A DNA stretch of 64,000 bases from the NCBI RefSeq assembly GCF_018991925.1, contig NW_024738608.1:4347154-4411153 (forward strand). The letters are read 5' to 3'. This document shows positions 13,465 through 24,866 of the stretch, piece after piece. The notes beneath the pieces were generated by a model that saw only the letters and a program-made list of their open reading frames with translations, did not search any database and had not been told where the DNA came from. Made by a program: the position numbers and the translations under genes. Origin of the DNA: Homarus americanus. Lineage: Eukaryota; Arthropoda; Malacostraca; Decapoda; Nephropidae. Positions within the stretch are counted from its first letter, which is position 1. Each line of letters opens with the position of its first letter.

Positions 13465-14549
13465 CAGTACTTGATGGGAATGGGTGTTTCTAGGTAAGTT
13501 CTCTGGCGTCAGGTTCCATAGTTCCGGGAAAGGATGAATATAACAAAAAGAAACGTCAATGAAAAGTCACTGTGAGAAAAAGCGTACAAAAAAAATAGAA
13601 TTGTTTTAAGTTTTGACGTAGTTGACCTTTTCAGTATTTTGATTAGTGTAGAAAAGGTCAGAAAAGGTCACACAAATGTTATCCCTTTCACCCCTCAACA
13701 CACACACACTTGTATTTAACTCACAACAGAAGATAATTTAAATATCACGTAACTTTGACTTATAAATTTGACTGAAATTAACAAAATAAAGTAAAAAATA
13801 TAACCCTTAATATTCCTATAGTTTGAAGACATTTCATTCAAAGTTTCGACAAATACACGAACACATAACCAACCGACCAACATACTTCATGAGTCCTCAA
13901 CATGTAACACACACATCAACACAACATACTGGACTACTTTAAGCCTCGTAAGCCTCGTATCAGGTAAGAAGTATTGCCAAGTAAGTCTTTAGTTACTGTG
14001 GTGCGCTAACAAGTATTTTAAACAAGGGATCAGATACAACCAACACCTCGAAGAGAGAGTCTTGGGAGGTGACTCACTAACTGACTTACTCCATCACAAA
14101 AGATTCATTAAACCTCCGTGTGAGAAACAGGTTATGCATATATAAAGTCTCATTCATTAGTATATTTATGTCGTAGAAGGTGTGGCGATCGGGGGCGTCG
14201 GCTAAACTATGAGATGGGGTCAGGTAGTGTCTTGTTACTCACGTCCTCCTGAACACACGTGGAGCTGACGACGTGTACCTGTTGTAACTCACAAGTAACT
14301 CACATTAACAGGTGGCTCGGGTCCTCAAACACTACAGTCGGTCTTTTGTAGAATCTTAAGGAATTGAATCTTATAACCTCAGTATCTTGTAAGTTTTCCA
14401 ATAAAGAGAAAAAAAAATATTAATCTGAGAATCTTTAAGAATCTTGGCCCAGGTCTTGGTTAGGTAATTATAGCTACAAGGAGCCATCTGGCGGTGTATT
14501 TGTTCACTATATCAAGTCTTAAAATAGTGATAGAGCTCGAGGAAGGCAC
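13464..14549. other. AT-rich single-copy DNA
   Basis: No gene. Small duplications such as gaaaaggtcagaaaaggtca (about 13650-13670) and taagcctcg twice (about 13940-13957). Confidence 0.6.
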
Positions 14550-15330
14550 GGGTGGGAGATAGTGGAGGGTGGTGGAGAGTGTATGGGTGGTGTGTATGGG
14601 TGGTGGGGGAGGTGGGGTGGTGGGGGGAGCTTATGGGTGGTGGGGAGGTATGGGTGTGAGGGAGTGTAAGGAGGATGAGGGAGTGTGGGGGAGGGAGATG
14701 GGTGGTGGGGGTGGTATTGGGGGTGGGGGGTGGTGGGTGGGTGGGGAGGGGAGGGGGTGGGGGGAGGAGGCGGGGTGTGGGGAGTGGGGTGGAAGGGGGA
14801 GGGTGAGGGGGTGGTAGGGGGGAGCATGGGGTGGGGGAGGGGTGGTGGGGAGTGGTGGGGAGTGTGGGGAGGTAAGGGTGGTGGGGGAGTGTATGGGTGT
14901 GGGGGGAGGAGGTGGGTGGGGAGGGGGGGAGGGGAGTGTGGGTGGTGGGGGGGGGAGAGCAAGGGGTGGTGGTGAGTGTATGGGTGGTGGGGGAGGTATG
15001 GGTGGTAGGGGAGGTATGGGGGGGGAGGGAAGGGTGGTGGGGAGGTGTGGGGGAGGTATGGGGGGTGAGGGGAGGTATGGTGGTGAGGGGAGGTATGGGT
15101 GGTGGAGGGAGCAGGGTGAGGGAGTGTGATGAGGGAGGTAGGTATGGGTGGTGGGGGGGTTTACAGGGAGGGAGTGGTGGGGAGGCAGGGTGGTGGGGGG
15201 GATGTGGGGTGGGGAGTGTATGGGGGTGAGGGAGGAGGTATGGGTGGTGAGGGAGGCTGGGTGAGGGAGGTATGAAGCAGGAGGTGGCGGGTGGTGAGGG
15301 GTGGTGAGGGAGTGTACTCCAGGGGTGGTG
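14550..15330. repeat. G-rich ggtggtgggggaggtatggg array
   Basis: About 780 bases made of G-runs with T/A spacers on the plus strand. A loose unit of about 18-22 bases, (g)gtatgggtggtgggg(g)a, is clearest at 14980-15130. All frames across it (up to 285 codons, Pro/His/Ser on the minus strand) are artefacts. It has very high predicted quadruplex potential on the plus strand. Confidence 0.92.
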
Positions 15331-16696
15331 GGGGCCACTCCCAGGACTCATCATCCGAAGTGTCGTCACTCCCAGGGTGGTGGGGAGTCGTCCCAGGACT
15401 CACCAACTGTGGGTGGTGAGTACTCTGTAAAGTCGCCAATTCCAGGACTCACTAACTGTACTCTGTAAAGTCGGGTGGTGAGGGAGTGCCACCCCAGGGG
15501 TGGTGAGACTCACCAACTGGAGTCGTACTCCCAGGGTACTCTAAGAGGGAGACTCACCAACTGTATGGGTGGTGAGGGAGTGTAAGGTCGGGACACCTGG
15601 GAATGCTAAATCAATAATACGTCAAAAGATATTATTTAAGGTCGCCACTCCAAGGTCGTCACCCCAGGACTCACCAACTGTACTCTGTAAGGTCGTCACA
15701 TCCCAGGACTCACCAACTGTACTCTGTAAGGTGCCAGTCCCTAGGATTCACCAACTGACTCACCAACTGTACTCTGTAAGGTCACAACCCAGTACTCACC
15801 AACTCTGTGTCGTCACCCCAGGTACTCTGTAAGGTCGCCATTCCCAGGACTCACCAACTGTACTCTGTAAGGTCGCCACTCCCAGGACTCACCAACTGTA
15901 CTCTGTAAGGTACTCGTCACCCCAGGACTCACCAAACCTGTAAGGTCGCCTGACTCACCAACTGTCGTCGTCACTCCCCAGGACTCACCTCAACTGTACT
16001 CTGCAAGGTCGCCACTCCCAGACTCACCAACTGCACTTTGTAAGGTCGTCACTCCCAGGACTCACCAACTGTACTCTGTAAGGTCGTCACCCCAGGACCC
16101 CAGGACTCACCAACTGACTCACCAACTGTACTCTGCAAGGTCGCCAAGGTCGTCACTCCCAGGACTCACCTTGTAAGGTCGCCACTGTGGACTCCAACTG
16201 TAAGGTCGTCACCCCAGGACTCACCAACTGTACTCTGTGTAAGGTCGCCACCCCAGGACTCACCACCAACTGGTGGACTCTGTAAGGTCGTACTCTGTAC
16301 TCTGTAAGGTCGCCATTCCCTCCCAGACTCACCAACTGTACTCTCTGTAAAGGTCGCCACCCCAGGACTCACCTCAACTGTACTCTGTAAGGTCGCCATT
16401 CCCAGGACTCACCAACTGCACTTGTAAGGTCGCCATTCCCAGGACTCACCAACTGTAATTCTTGTAAGGTCGTCACCCCAGGACTCACCAACTGTACTCA
16501 AGGTCACTCCCGTCACTCAACCCAGGACTCACCAACAACTGTACTCTGTAAGGTCGTCACCCCAGGACTCACCAACTGACTCACCAATTTCTGTAAGGTC
16601 GCCACTCCCACTGACTCATTCCCAACTGCACTCTGTAAGGTCACCCCGACTCCACCCCTAAAGGTCGTCACTCCCAGGACTCACCAACTGTACTCT
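15331..16696. repeat. Broken ~38-bp minisatellite
   Basis: The recurring unit is cccaggactcaccaactg, then tactctgtaaggtcg, then tcac or ccact. More than thirty copies are present, but few are complete: many are truncated, joined mid-unit or carry 1-5 base indels. The left end merges with the G-rich array. The minus strand of each copy contains ggtgagtcctggg, whose first seven bases match a strong 5' splice site. The degree of breakage is unusual beside neighbouring arrays and may be biological or a long-read consensus artefact. Confidence 0.88.
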
Positions 16697-17906
16697 GGAA
16701 ATAAAATATTTTATAACTTATCAAAAACTAGAATTAATTAAGGCCATTGTTTACCTGTTTATCTCTTGCAACGCTACTGATACACTTTCTCTCCTTGAAG
16801 ATAAATTAGCAGTACAAATTAAGTCAACACCTGTAAGTCATCATACTCATCAAAACAGACAGGTACGTTGATAATAGGTCTACAAAAACATCATTAAACA
16901 CACTAATTAACCTTCAAGTAGAGAACATTGAGTAAAATGCGATCACTTTACAAAACAAGTCGATGTTGATGGTCCAATGAGATGTGTGTGTGACTGAGAA
17001 CTAATTGATAATTAATGAAAAATAACTTGTATCAAAGGAGATCCCGGTTTCTGATCAACTACTGCTAAGATATTATCAGAGTATAAGCGACCACAAGTGT
17101 AAACATTGATTTGAGGCCTCGGAAGATGGAGGTTAGGTTAAGTTAGGTGTGACTTGTTCCGTGTTTCTTGTCATAGGTAGTTATTTTGTACACAGGCTTG
17201 GCGTAGTCAGCTCTCTAGTAAAATTGAATTGAATACTGAACCTTAGTAACGACTGATCTATAATAAGTACATACAACAGAGCCTATTTAAGGAGAGTGTT
17301 TCATATCTTGTTTCATTGAATAGTACCAATACGTCATGACCTAACTTAAGTACACGTTTTATTTAAGATTCATGATGTATTTTAGAATATTTTAAAACAA
17401 TATTTGTGTTTTTTAGTGTGATTGTATTTCGTACAATTATTATTTTGTAAGTATACCAAGAGTGTATTTCGTCGTATATATTTCATCTCATAGGACTCTG
17501 AATATTTAAGAACAACGTCGTCAGTAATTAGAGTATTTTTACGTCTTTTTGAAAGGCAGGAGGGACAGCGAGCGGCAGTAAGCTCTCGTCTCCAGCTCAT
17601 GTTTACAAAGCAACAAAAACTAAACAATAAAATATTCTCACCAGTGTCTCTTCATGATCGCTTGTTATCAATTCCCTTAAGACACTAAACCTTCGGGTAT
17701 ATTGAACTGTTACCTTTATGATAGATACTGACGGTCTCTTTTATGACTCTTCACTTGATACTAAAACAGATTTACAATACTTTTATCTAACATGTTAATA
17801 AGTTTATTCTCTGATGCTGTTTTGTTATAATGAACCTTTCGCCACAACACATACATAATCTGTTTCATACACTACTATGTGTGTACAGTACAGTGTGTTG
17901 TGTAGG
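16697..17906. other. AT-rich single-copy DNA
   Basis: No gene. Contains ggttaggttaagttagg near 17132-17148, a minimal telomere-like trace. An 81-codon minus-strand frame (17382-17627) has no family resemblance. Confidence 0.6.
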
Positions 17907-18055
17907 TCCCTCCCTCCCTCCCTCCCCTCCCTCCTCCTCCCTCCCTCCTCCCCCTCCTCCTCCCTCCTCCTCTCCCTCCTCCTCCCTCCTCCTCCTCCTC
18001 CTCCTCCCTCCCTCCTCCCTCCCTCCCTCCCTCCATCACTTCTTCCTCTCATCTC
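17907..18055. repeat. (CCCT/CCT)n pyrimidine tract
   Basis: About 150 bases of tccctccc and cctcctcct. Frames across it are Ser/Leu/Pro artefacts. The next 300 bases are CT-biased, ordinary DNA. Confidence 0.92.
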
Positions 18056-18368
18056 CCTTACCTCACGTCACCCAAACCCTCTATATGTCTTCCTACTTCA
18101 CCCATTCTCACTCTATATCCTGATCACATTCACTCCACTCTTAGTGTCTCAATAATCTAATACCCTCCATGGTATTGTATCCTCCACTAATACCCCTCAT
18201 ACCCTTATACCTCACTCTCATACCTCACGCCCACGTTACCATCCTGATCTTTCATCCACTTTCATCCACTTCCATCCAATTATTTGAACGTCATCTGTTT
18301 GTACCCAGTCAGCCAGTCTACTGTTGCACACCTACGCTTTACCTGCCTTCATTATTGTGGGGCGTTAC

Positions 18369-18371
18369 CTC

Positions 18372-18421
<50 letters not shown>
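18369..18421. repeat. (CT)n microsatellite
   Basis: A 53-base CT run with one G interruption near 18379. Confidence 0.96.
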
Positions 18422-18422
<1 letters not shown>

Positions 18423-18522
18423 TTATAAAAAAATAAAGAGATTTATTCAATATATCTGGGGAAAAAACAGAATAAATATCATTGCACCTTCCTCTTCACA
18501 TACAGACAACAAAAAACATGAG

Positions 18523-18524
<2 letters not shown>

Positions 18525-18579
<55 letters not shown>
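18525..18579. repeat. (GT)n microsatellite
   Basis: A pure 55-base GT run. Confidence 0.97.
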
Positions 18580-19119
18580 TAAAAATAAACTCCATCTCTG
18601 TACGTTGCCAGAAATTAGTCTAGAGGGGAAACAACAACACAAAATACTAGAGACTAAATATATTAAAGAAGGATTTATCGTTAAGTGAGATAACCATAAA
18701 GATTACTAATGTGTAGAGGACAGACAGTGTTAACAGGGAGGTAATGCAAAACACATCAGCCACTCATCTTACACGTGTTACTACCATTACCAACACCGCC
18801 CCGTAGTCGAGAGAGGAAAAAAGGGGGACTTAACAAAAAACTAAAAAGAGTATCAGAAAAAGAAGAGTTCCCGACCGTCCTCTTCGTTCTGGTGACATTG
18901 CGACGATGGGTTAAAAAAAGGGAGGTTGAGGGTGGTTGGGGTGGGGTGGGGTGAGGTGGAGTGGAGTGGGTGGGAGGCAGATGAGTTCAGTAAAGCGCGT
19001 CAACTTTTTTTTTTTTTAAGACTGGCAATTCAGCGAGAAGATTGTGCGGAGGAAGAGCTCTCTGGTGTGTTGTGGTCGGCGGTAAATTGTGTGTTGCTGG
19101 TTATTGTGACGCTTAGTCT
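18580..19119. other. Single-copy DNA upstream of the LINE fragment
   Basis: A short ggttggggtggggtggggtg stretch at about 18932-18952 and a T12 run near 19006. No coding match in the retrotransposon frame, so the element appears 5'-truncated at or near the AC repeat that follows. Confidence 0.55.
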
Positions 19120-19142
19120 ACACACACACACACACACACACC
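19120..19142. repeat. (AC)n at the 5' edge of the LINE fragment
   Basis: About eleven AC units directly abutting the first in-frame codon of the LINE remnant. Confidence 0.9.
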
Positions 19143-19146
19143 CACG

Positions 19147-19683
19147 CCAGAGCTGAGGACCATCTACAACGCCTTTATTCTCCCCAAACTAACGTATGCG
19201 TCACCAGCCTGGTCGTCTTCTCTCAACTCCACCCAACAACGTCAGCTAGAGAAGGTACAGAAAAGGGCCTGCAGAATCATGCTCGGCGCAGAATACTCCG
19301 GCTACACCAACGCTCTCTCCACCCTGCAAATGCCATCCCTCAGTGACCTCCACCACCAAGCACTGGAAAGGTTTGGCAGTGGACAACTGCACCACCCTCG
19401 TCATCGCCACCTCCTGCCACCTGCAGCCCCCCACCCAACTCGCGCAGTCAGCCACTACAACAAAATTCAGCCCATAAGAGCCCGCACCGATAGAAATAAG
19501 AACAGCACCATCCCATCTATTGTTAAAATAATAAACAACTCCTGATTTATTTACTGTACAGCCCTGTAAATGTATTCAAAGCATATTATATCATTATGTC
19601 TAAATCAAATGTAAGTCTGTATATTTTCAGCCACCGGCTGCAACTCTATTAATAAACCGTTTATTATTATTATTATTATTATT

Positions 19684-19684
<1 letters not shown>
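19147..19684 (+). mobile_element. 3' end of a non-LTR retrotransposon (RT ORF C-terminus, 3' UTR, ATT tail)
   Basis: The plus frame starting at 19147 is open for 132 codons to a TAA at 19543-19545. It begins PELRTIYNAFILPKL and continues TYASPAWSSSLN, RQLEKVQKRACRIMLG, LSTLQMPSLSDLH and LERFG, ending with TIPSIVKIINNS. This is the layout of the thumb and C-terminal region of LINE reverse-transcriptase ORFs of the Jockey/CR1-like assemblage: a helix with LPKLTY..PAW, the QRACRIML helix, and a short polar tail. The catalytic palm (including the YxDD motif) and everything upstream are missing, so the copy is 5'-truncated, the usual fate of LINE insertions. About 125 bases of 3' UTR follow, then a (TTA)n tail at about 19668-19684, typical of LINEs that end in a microsatellite rather than poly-A. 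The frame is intact, suggesting a fairly young copy. The exact clade is not settled. Confidence 0.88.

Positions 19685-19686
<2 letters not shown>

Positions 19687-19721
<35 letters not shown>
19687..19721. repeat. (AC)n at the 3' edge of the LINE fragment
   Basis: A 35-base AC run directly following the ATT tail, so the LINE remnant is bracketed by AC repeats on both sides. Confidence 0.95.
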
Positions 19722-19723
<2 letters not shown>

Positions 19724-20711
19724 AACATAAACACTTTCACAAGCAATTCCATTTCTCAAAAAACCCCACTAATTGTAACAGTATAGGAGCATCAGGTCCC
19801 ACAACAGTAAATTTTAACAGTACCGTTCACAAACTTCCGTTCACAAACTTCCCCGTCCTGACAAGAAGCAGCAACAGGAGGTAAAGCAGTAACAGTTACA
19901 ATATGGTCTCACAAGCACCGCCGTCTCCCCAGGCAGCAGCAAGCAACACCCACAGTAGCAGCAGGAGCCTCACAAGTGACAATAAAAAGTATAGCGGCAC
20001 AAGCAAGACGTCCCCCACCAGGAGCGCACAATAACACCCTCATCACCCCCCACGGGAGCTCACGACAGGAGGCAGGAGTCCCCCCACGACCCGCTGCCAG
20101 GGGAGGAGTTTTATGACGCCCCACCACGGTCATTAAACCCTTAAGATGCATAGCCCACACTCCTCCTCTCCCGGCACTCTGTTTGTGAGCAGTTCGTCCA
20201 GCGTTTATGTCTCAGTGTTGCCCTGACGCCTCACAGCTGACTCACGTATACCACAAGTAGCTCTCCTGGTCACTGTGTTGGTGAGAAAGATACTGAGAGC
20301 CTATAAACCTGACAGGTAAATCCCGAGTCTTATAAACAAAAGTAAACGAACACAAAATCGTTTATTAAAGAAATTTCAGCATTAAAGTTTATGTCGTAAA
20401 AGTGAGTTATGAAGGCCTATTATAGATAAGAAAGACTATTTATTTTCTGAATATTATCCATCGTCACAGTGTAAGGATAACATTATAATGCATCTCGTTC
20501 CATATATCTTGCGTCTACAATTAACAGCTCATAGTCCATTATTTTATACAAGTGCTCAAGGATTATAGGCACAGGGGATAGCTCGATGCTGGTCTACACT
20601 TTACAGGATATATTGTAACTATTATTTTTCATTAATAAATATTTTATCAAGATTATAAATTGGTGAGCTTCAAGTTTGTTCTGTTTACCAGTTTACATAA
20701 TGTATGTTATA

Positions 20712-20714
<3 letters not shown>
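19722..20714. other. Single-copy DNA with a GC-richer island
   Basis: From about 19840 to 20160 the sequence is richer in GC and in agcagcaac/cacaagca phrases than its surroundings. A 43-codon plus frame starts at ATG 19903 and an 83-codon minus frame overlaps it. Neither resembles a family; the composition could be an old exon or first-exon region, but nothing proves it. The remainder is AT-rich. Confidence 0.45.

Positions 20715-20796
<82 letters not shown>
20715..20796. repeat. (GT)n microsatellite, 82 bp
   Basis: A pure GT run. Confidence 0.98.
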
Positions 20797-20798
<2 letters not shown>

Positions 20799-21419
20799 CA
20801 GTAGAATGACCATACATAAAATGTTTATTTCTAATACAAGACCGACGATCAGTATTTAGTAACTCATGTCAGGCATAAATCTCTTAACTCGAATCAATGA
20901 GTAAAATTGAGTAACCACAGCTATAGACTTCATATAAGACACTATATAATTTATTTCCGTCTCGCGTAAAGGAAAAAAAAACATCCCTCGTATATTATAA
21001 ACCAAACAAATATTTACCATCGTAGGAAACCATTACTTACTTGTCAAATTCTTTCTCGTCTTAAATATGATGAATGAATGAATGTCTATCGAATCAACAT
21101 AAAAACAGACCAAGAATCTTAACATCCCGTCGAGAATTTAATCATAGGTTGGGAATGTCTACACGTTAGCTACATACATGGAATTTACCTATACACGGGG
21201 GGGGAATCTACACGGGCTAAAAATTCTACACCTGATGGTATTATTTACACACCAGATTGACAGTAGATAGTCATGTGTTTTACCTTTGTATCTGTGTTTG
21301 TCGGAGTTAACAGTAGTCAACCAGAGTTACCTGTACGACATCAATTAACATCTTCACCTGGTTTATCCGTTTACCTGGTCAGTCACTCCTACCTGTTTGT
21401 GTCTACAGCTTAACTCTTC
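20797..21419. other. AT-rich single-copy DNA
   Basis: No gene. A run of eight G near 21199-21206 and a four-unit (ATGA)n run near 21068-21082. Confidence 0.6.
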
Positions 21420-21610
21420 GTTTTCTTCATTTGTTCATTCCTTCATTTTGTTCATTCCTTTATTTTGTTCACGTGTTCATACCTTCAATTTGTTCATTCC
21501 TTCATTTTGTTCATCTGTTCATACCTTCATTTTGTTCATTCTTTCATTTTGTTCATCTGTTTATACCTTAAATCTGTTCAACTGTTCATTTCTTCATTTT
21601 GTTCATCTAT
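21420..21610. repeat. Degenerate ttcattttgttcat repeat
   Basis: About eight loosely periodic copies of ttcattttgttcattc, ttcataccttca or a close variant, spaced 20-26 bases. The 116- and 68-codon frames (FCSSVHTFILFI repeats) derive from it. Confidence 0.8.
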
Positions 21611-21741
21611 TCCCCTGTTCTTATCAGCTACCTATTACCTATATGACAATCAATTTATCTTATTACTTTAATGCCACAAATATCCCCATTTATTTACCCA
21701 TTATAATTGCACCCAGGTTGACCTTACTATCGAATAACTTG

Positions 21742-21780
21742 GGTTAGATTAGGATAGGTTAGGTTAGGTTAGGTTAGGTT
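21742..21780. repeat. Interstitial TTAGG tract
   Basis: Seven or so units of ggtta with taga and ggata variants at the left edge. Confidence 0.88.
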
Positions 21781-21838
21781 TTCATTGGTCTGACCTTCAC
21801 TCTATACACCTTAACTTCGGTCGTTTTTTGTCTAGTAA

Positions 21839-22079
21839 TTTAAGAGTACATTACCTGTTCGTCCCCCCAATTAAGAGTACATTACCTGTTCTTCCCCCAA
21901 TTAAGAGTACATTACCTGTTCGTCCCCCTAAAGAGTACATCACCTGTTCGTCCCCCCCAATTAAGAGCACGTTACCTGTTCGCCCCCAATTAAGAGTACA
22001 TCACCTGTTCGTCCCCCAATTAGAGTACGTTACCTGTTCGTCCCCCAATTAGGTATTTTACCTGTTCGTCCCCCCAATA
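21839..22079. repeat. ~30-bp minisatellite, 8 copies
   Basis: Units are aattaagagtacattac followed by ctgttcgtccccc. C-tract length varies from five to seven and point changes occur in every copy. The minus strand of each unit reads gaacaggtaatgt, a CAG/GTAAT splice-donor-like core. A 74-codon plus frame across it is an artefact. Confidence 0.92.
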
Positions 22080-22228
22080 GGTTAATTACTTTGTCTTTGA
22101 TGTACACCTGAGGTCATCTAATTATCTCTTTGTTTATTTATTCTGTTTATTCAGGATCATTATTGTTTATTTGCCAGTTTGTCATTATACTGATCGTCTG
22201 TTCCATTTAGCTTTCATTAGCATCTACG

Positions 22229-22358
22229 CCCATCAGGTTTGCCCATCAGGTTTGCCCATCAGGTTTGCCCATCAGGTTTGCCCATCAGGTTTGCCCATCA
22301 GGTTTGCCCATCAGGTTTGCCCATCAGGTTTGCCCATCAGGTTTGCCCATCAGGTTTG
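22229..22358. repeat. 13-bp minisatellite, 10 perfect copies
   Basis: Ten identical units of cccatcaggtttg, 130 bases in all, with no substitution, so the expansion is recent or homogenised. Three units make 39 bases, giving a repeating 13-residue peptide in the 71-codon plus frame. That frame is not a gene. Confidence 0.97.
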
Positions 22359-22684
22359 CCTTAAACAGAATACAAAACAACATTAGCAGTGCAACTAATA
22401 AGCAAACAGTAATCACACTATTGTCGATACACTAAGCAAGCAAGTAAGGAAAGAAACGTCATCCCTTACTTTAATTGTTACAGATGTCACCACAGGCACA
22501 GCAAGCAGTCACCACACTGTTGTCGATTCACTAAGCAAGCAAACGTGACTTCCTACCTAAGTCTGACAATTACCACCACAAGCACAGCAAGCAGGTAGTT
22601 CCCCCTTCCTTCAACCCTTCACTATTAATCACTATACCACCATCAACAACATGCAAGGAAAGTTTGTCGCATTCCCCCCTGTAT
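22359..22684. other. Single-copy DNA between repeats
   Basis: A phrase of about 35 bases containing cactaagcaagcaa and an acagcaagcag motif recurs near 22425 and 22525, an old local duplication. No gene. Confidence 0.55.
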
Positions 22685-23045
22685 GTACCACAACTACCAC
22701 CACCTACCACAACTACTACCACTACCACCACCTACCACCACTACCACCACCTACCACAACTACCACCACCTACCACAACTACCACCACCTACCACCACTA
22801 CCACCACCTACCACCGTTTACTATTACTACTACTACTGCTACTGTCAATACCACTACCACCACTTCAATACCCACTGCCAACATCACCACCACCACCCCT
22901 CCAACACACCACCACCCCTCCAACACCCCACATCGTCATCCCTCCTACATCATCACCAACATCCACCTCCCCAACACCCAAACCCCCCTCTACGAGCATC
23001 CCGTCACCCCCTCCAACACCCCGTCACCCCACCACCACTACCCCT
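22685..23045. repeat. (ACC/CTACCA)-rich low-complexity tract
   Basis: The first 150 bases are irregular ctaccaccac and taccacaac units. The rest is C-rich ccaacaccc/catcacc sequence. The Thr/Pro/His frames of 136-195 codons are artefacts. Confidence 0.9.
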
Positions 23046-23765
23046 CCAACACAGCGAAGTGGGAGATATCGTAATGGGCAGATTGTGTCTGGTGATGTTC
23101 AGGTGTTATCTGGGGCAGGTAAATAAAGCGAGTGATAATGAGGAAGGTGTGTGGCTCACTGTTAACTCAGGTATGTTAACTCTATTTGTGGTGACCTGCC
23201 AAGATGCGCCCCTCCTGGTGACGGAACTTTATGGTTAGGTTAGGTAAGGGTGAATCTCAAGTAGGACCTTAATTATTGGGCAATATTATCAGCCACCAAG
23301 TTTGCTGTTTACGTTGACGGGTTGAGTAAAGTGATACGACGGATGGCGGTGGTGGTAGGAGAGGCGACTCACTGCCGGAGGACTACAGGTGAATTATCAT
23401 CTAAAGGTTTTTATTTTATTTAGATAATCGAGGTTAATTATCAGGTAAGGATGTTGTTTATGATGAGTGATTGTTGTATCTGATAGGATGAGACTTACAG
23501 GTAAACTGGGGTTAAATTATAAACTGAAGGATTTTTAGTTAAAGTTTATTTTTCTGGGTGAACGGTGAGTGTAAGTGATGGTGACGTGTGGATTGATTCA
23601 TGTCAGGGAGGTAAAGATATGTTCTGGGATTACCTGTTCAGCGTGAACTGATTAGTAAGTTAAGTGTGAGGGGAAATAGTATACCTCACGGCCCAGTGGT
23701 CAACATAACCTGTGTGTATTGTTATCACTTTAGTCTTGACGAACATTTTGAGGGACTAAAGTAAC

Positions 23766-23768
<3 letters not shown>
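23046..23768. other. Single-copy DNA, no gene recognised
   Basis: Nothing with a family signature. Several caggtaa and aggttaggtaagg phrases occur (for example near 23235). Confidence 0.55.

Positions 23769-23811
<43 letters not shown>
23769..23811. repeat. (GT)n microsatellite
   Basis: A pure 43-base GT run. Confidence 0.97.
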
Positions 23812-23814
<3 letters not shown>

Positions 23815-23964
23815 ACGATCCTTCAAGATTCATACCCGTAATATTTTGCCTCTTAGAAAAAGTTAAGCTAAGTTTCTTATTCTCCATTTGGTGAACAAAG
23901 GAAAGATAGAAGGAAGAATGAAAATACTGAAAGAGAAAGAAGTAAAAGCGACAAATATGATTGG

Positions 23965-23967
<3 letters not shown>

Positions 23968-23999
<32 letters not shown>
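23968..23999. repeat. (GA)n microsatellite
   Basis: A pure 32-base AG run. Confidence 0.96.
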
Positions 24000-24002
<3 letters not shown>

Positions 24003-24432
24003 TGGTGTGCTGGACGTTTTATAAGACCAGACGTAGAGAGAATGCTGAGTGCACCATTAATCAAGGTGATAGCGAGGGTGTGACACCTGACAATGATGGA
24101 TAGTTGGCAGCAAAATGCTTGTACACATCATAAGCAGAAAACAATCCCTTGATACCGAGAGCACTATGGTTGGCTGAGCTACGGGGCAGTCTGATAACTT
24201 CCTCTAAGTATAATAGGTTTATTTTGTCAACTTAATAAGATAAAACCTTCATTATTCTTACCCAGACGTCAAGGTAATACCGAATGCCAAGGTGACAACG
24301 AGTAGACCGAGGCTGTCAACAGGCTGTGGCACTGATGCAACAATTACGGTCAGGACCTCACTGCCAGAGACGGGCTATTGTGTCATTTATCAACCACAGG
24401 AAGACACAAAGGAAGATAGGGAGAGACCATGG
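24000..24432. other. Single-copy DNA, no gene recognised
   Basis: Balanced composition and no recognisable frame. It leads into a purine-rich array. Confidence 0.55.
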
Positions 24433-24672
24433 TGCGGGGGTGGGGTGAAGGAGCGTGGTGGGGGGAGGGAAGGGTGAAGGAGCGTGGTGGGGGCTAGGAT
24501 GCACGAGCATGATGGTGGGGGGTGGGTGAAGGACCAATATAGTGGGGGAGAGTGAAGGAACATGGTGGAGGGGCTGGGTGAAGGAGCATGGTGGGGGGAG
24601 GGAAGGATGAAGGAGCATGGTGAGAATGGTGGGGGAGGGAAGGGTGAAGGAACATGGTGGAGGAGCATGATG
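24433..24672. repeat. ~22-bp purine-rich minisatellite
   Basis: About ten irregular units of gtgaaggagcatggtgg plus a G-rich spacer of 3-12 bases. The minus-strand Pro/Ser/His frames of 114-119 codons are artefacts. Confidence 0.88.
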
Positions 24673-24866
24673 GAGGAGTCTTGGTAGAAGGAAGAGATAC
24701 ACACGCTTGTTATAATCCAGATGACAGAATCTTTAGCGACCAGAAACATACGAGATTAAACAAAACAATTAAGAGATGAACAAAAATAAAGCTGAGGCGA
24801 AGGTGTCTTGTAAATATGCAAATTAAAAGGGAGAATTTAATATAGGAAATACGACATATGAGCCTA

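Noticed and set aside
19903..20034. 43-codon Ser/Thr-rich plus-strand frame in a GC-richer island
   Set aside because: Too short and low-complexity, with no supporting signal beyond an ATG.
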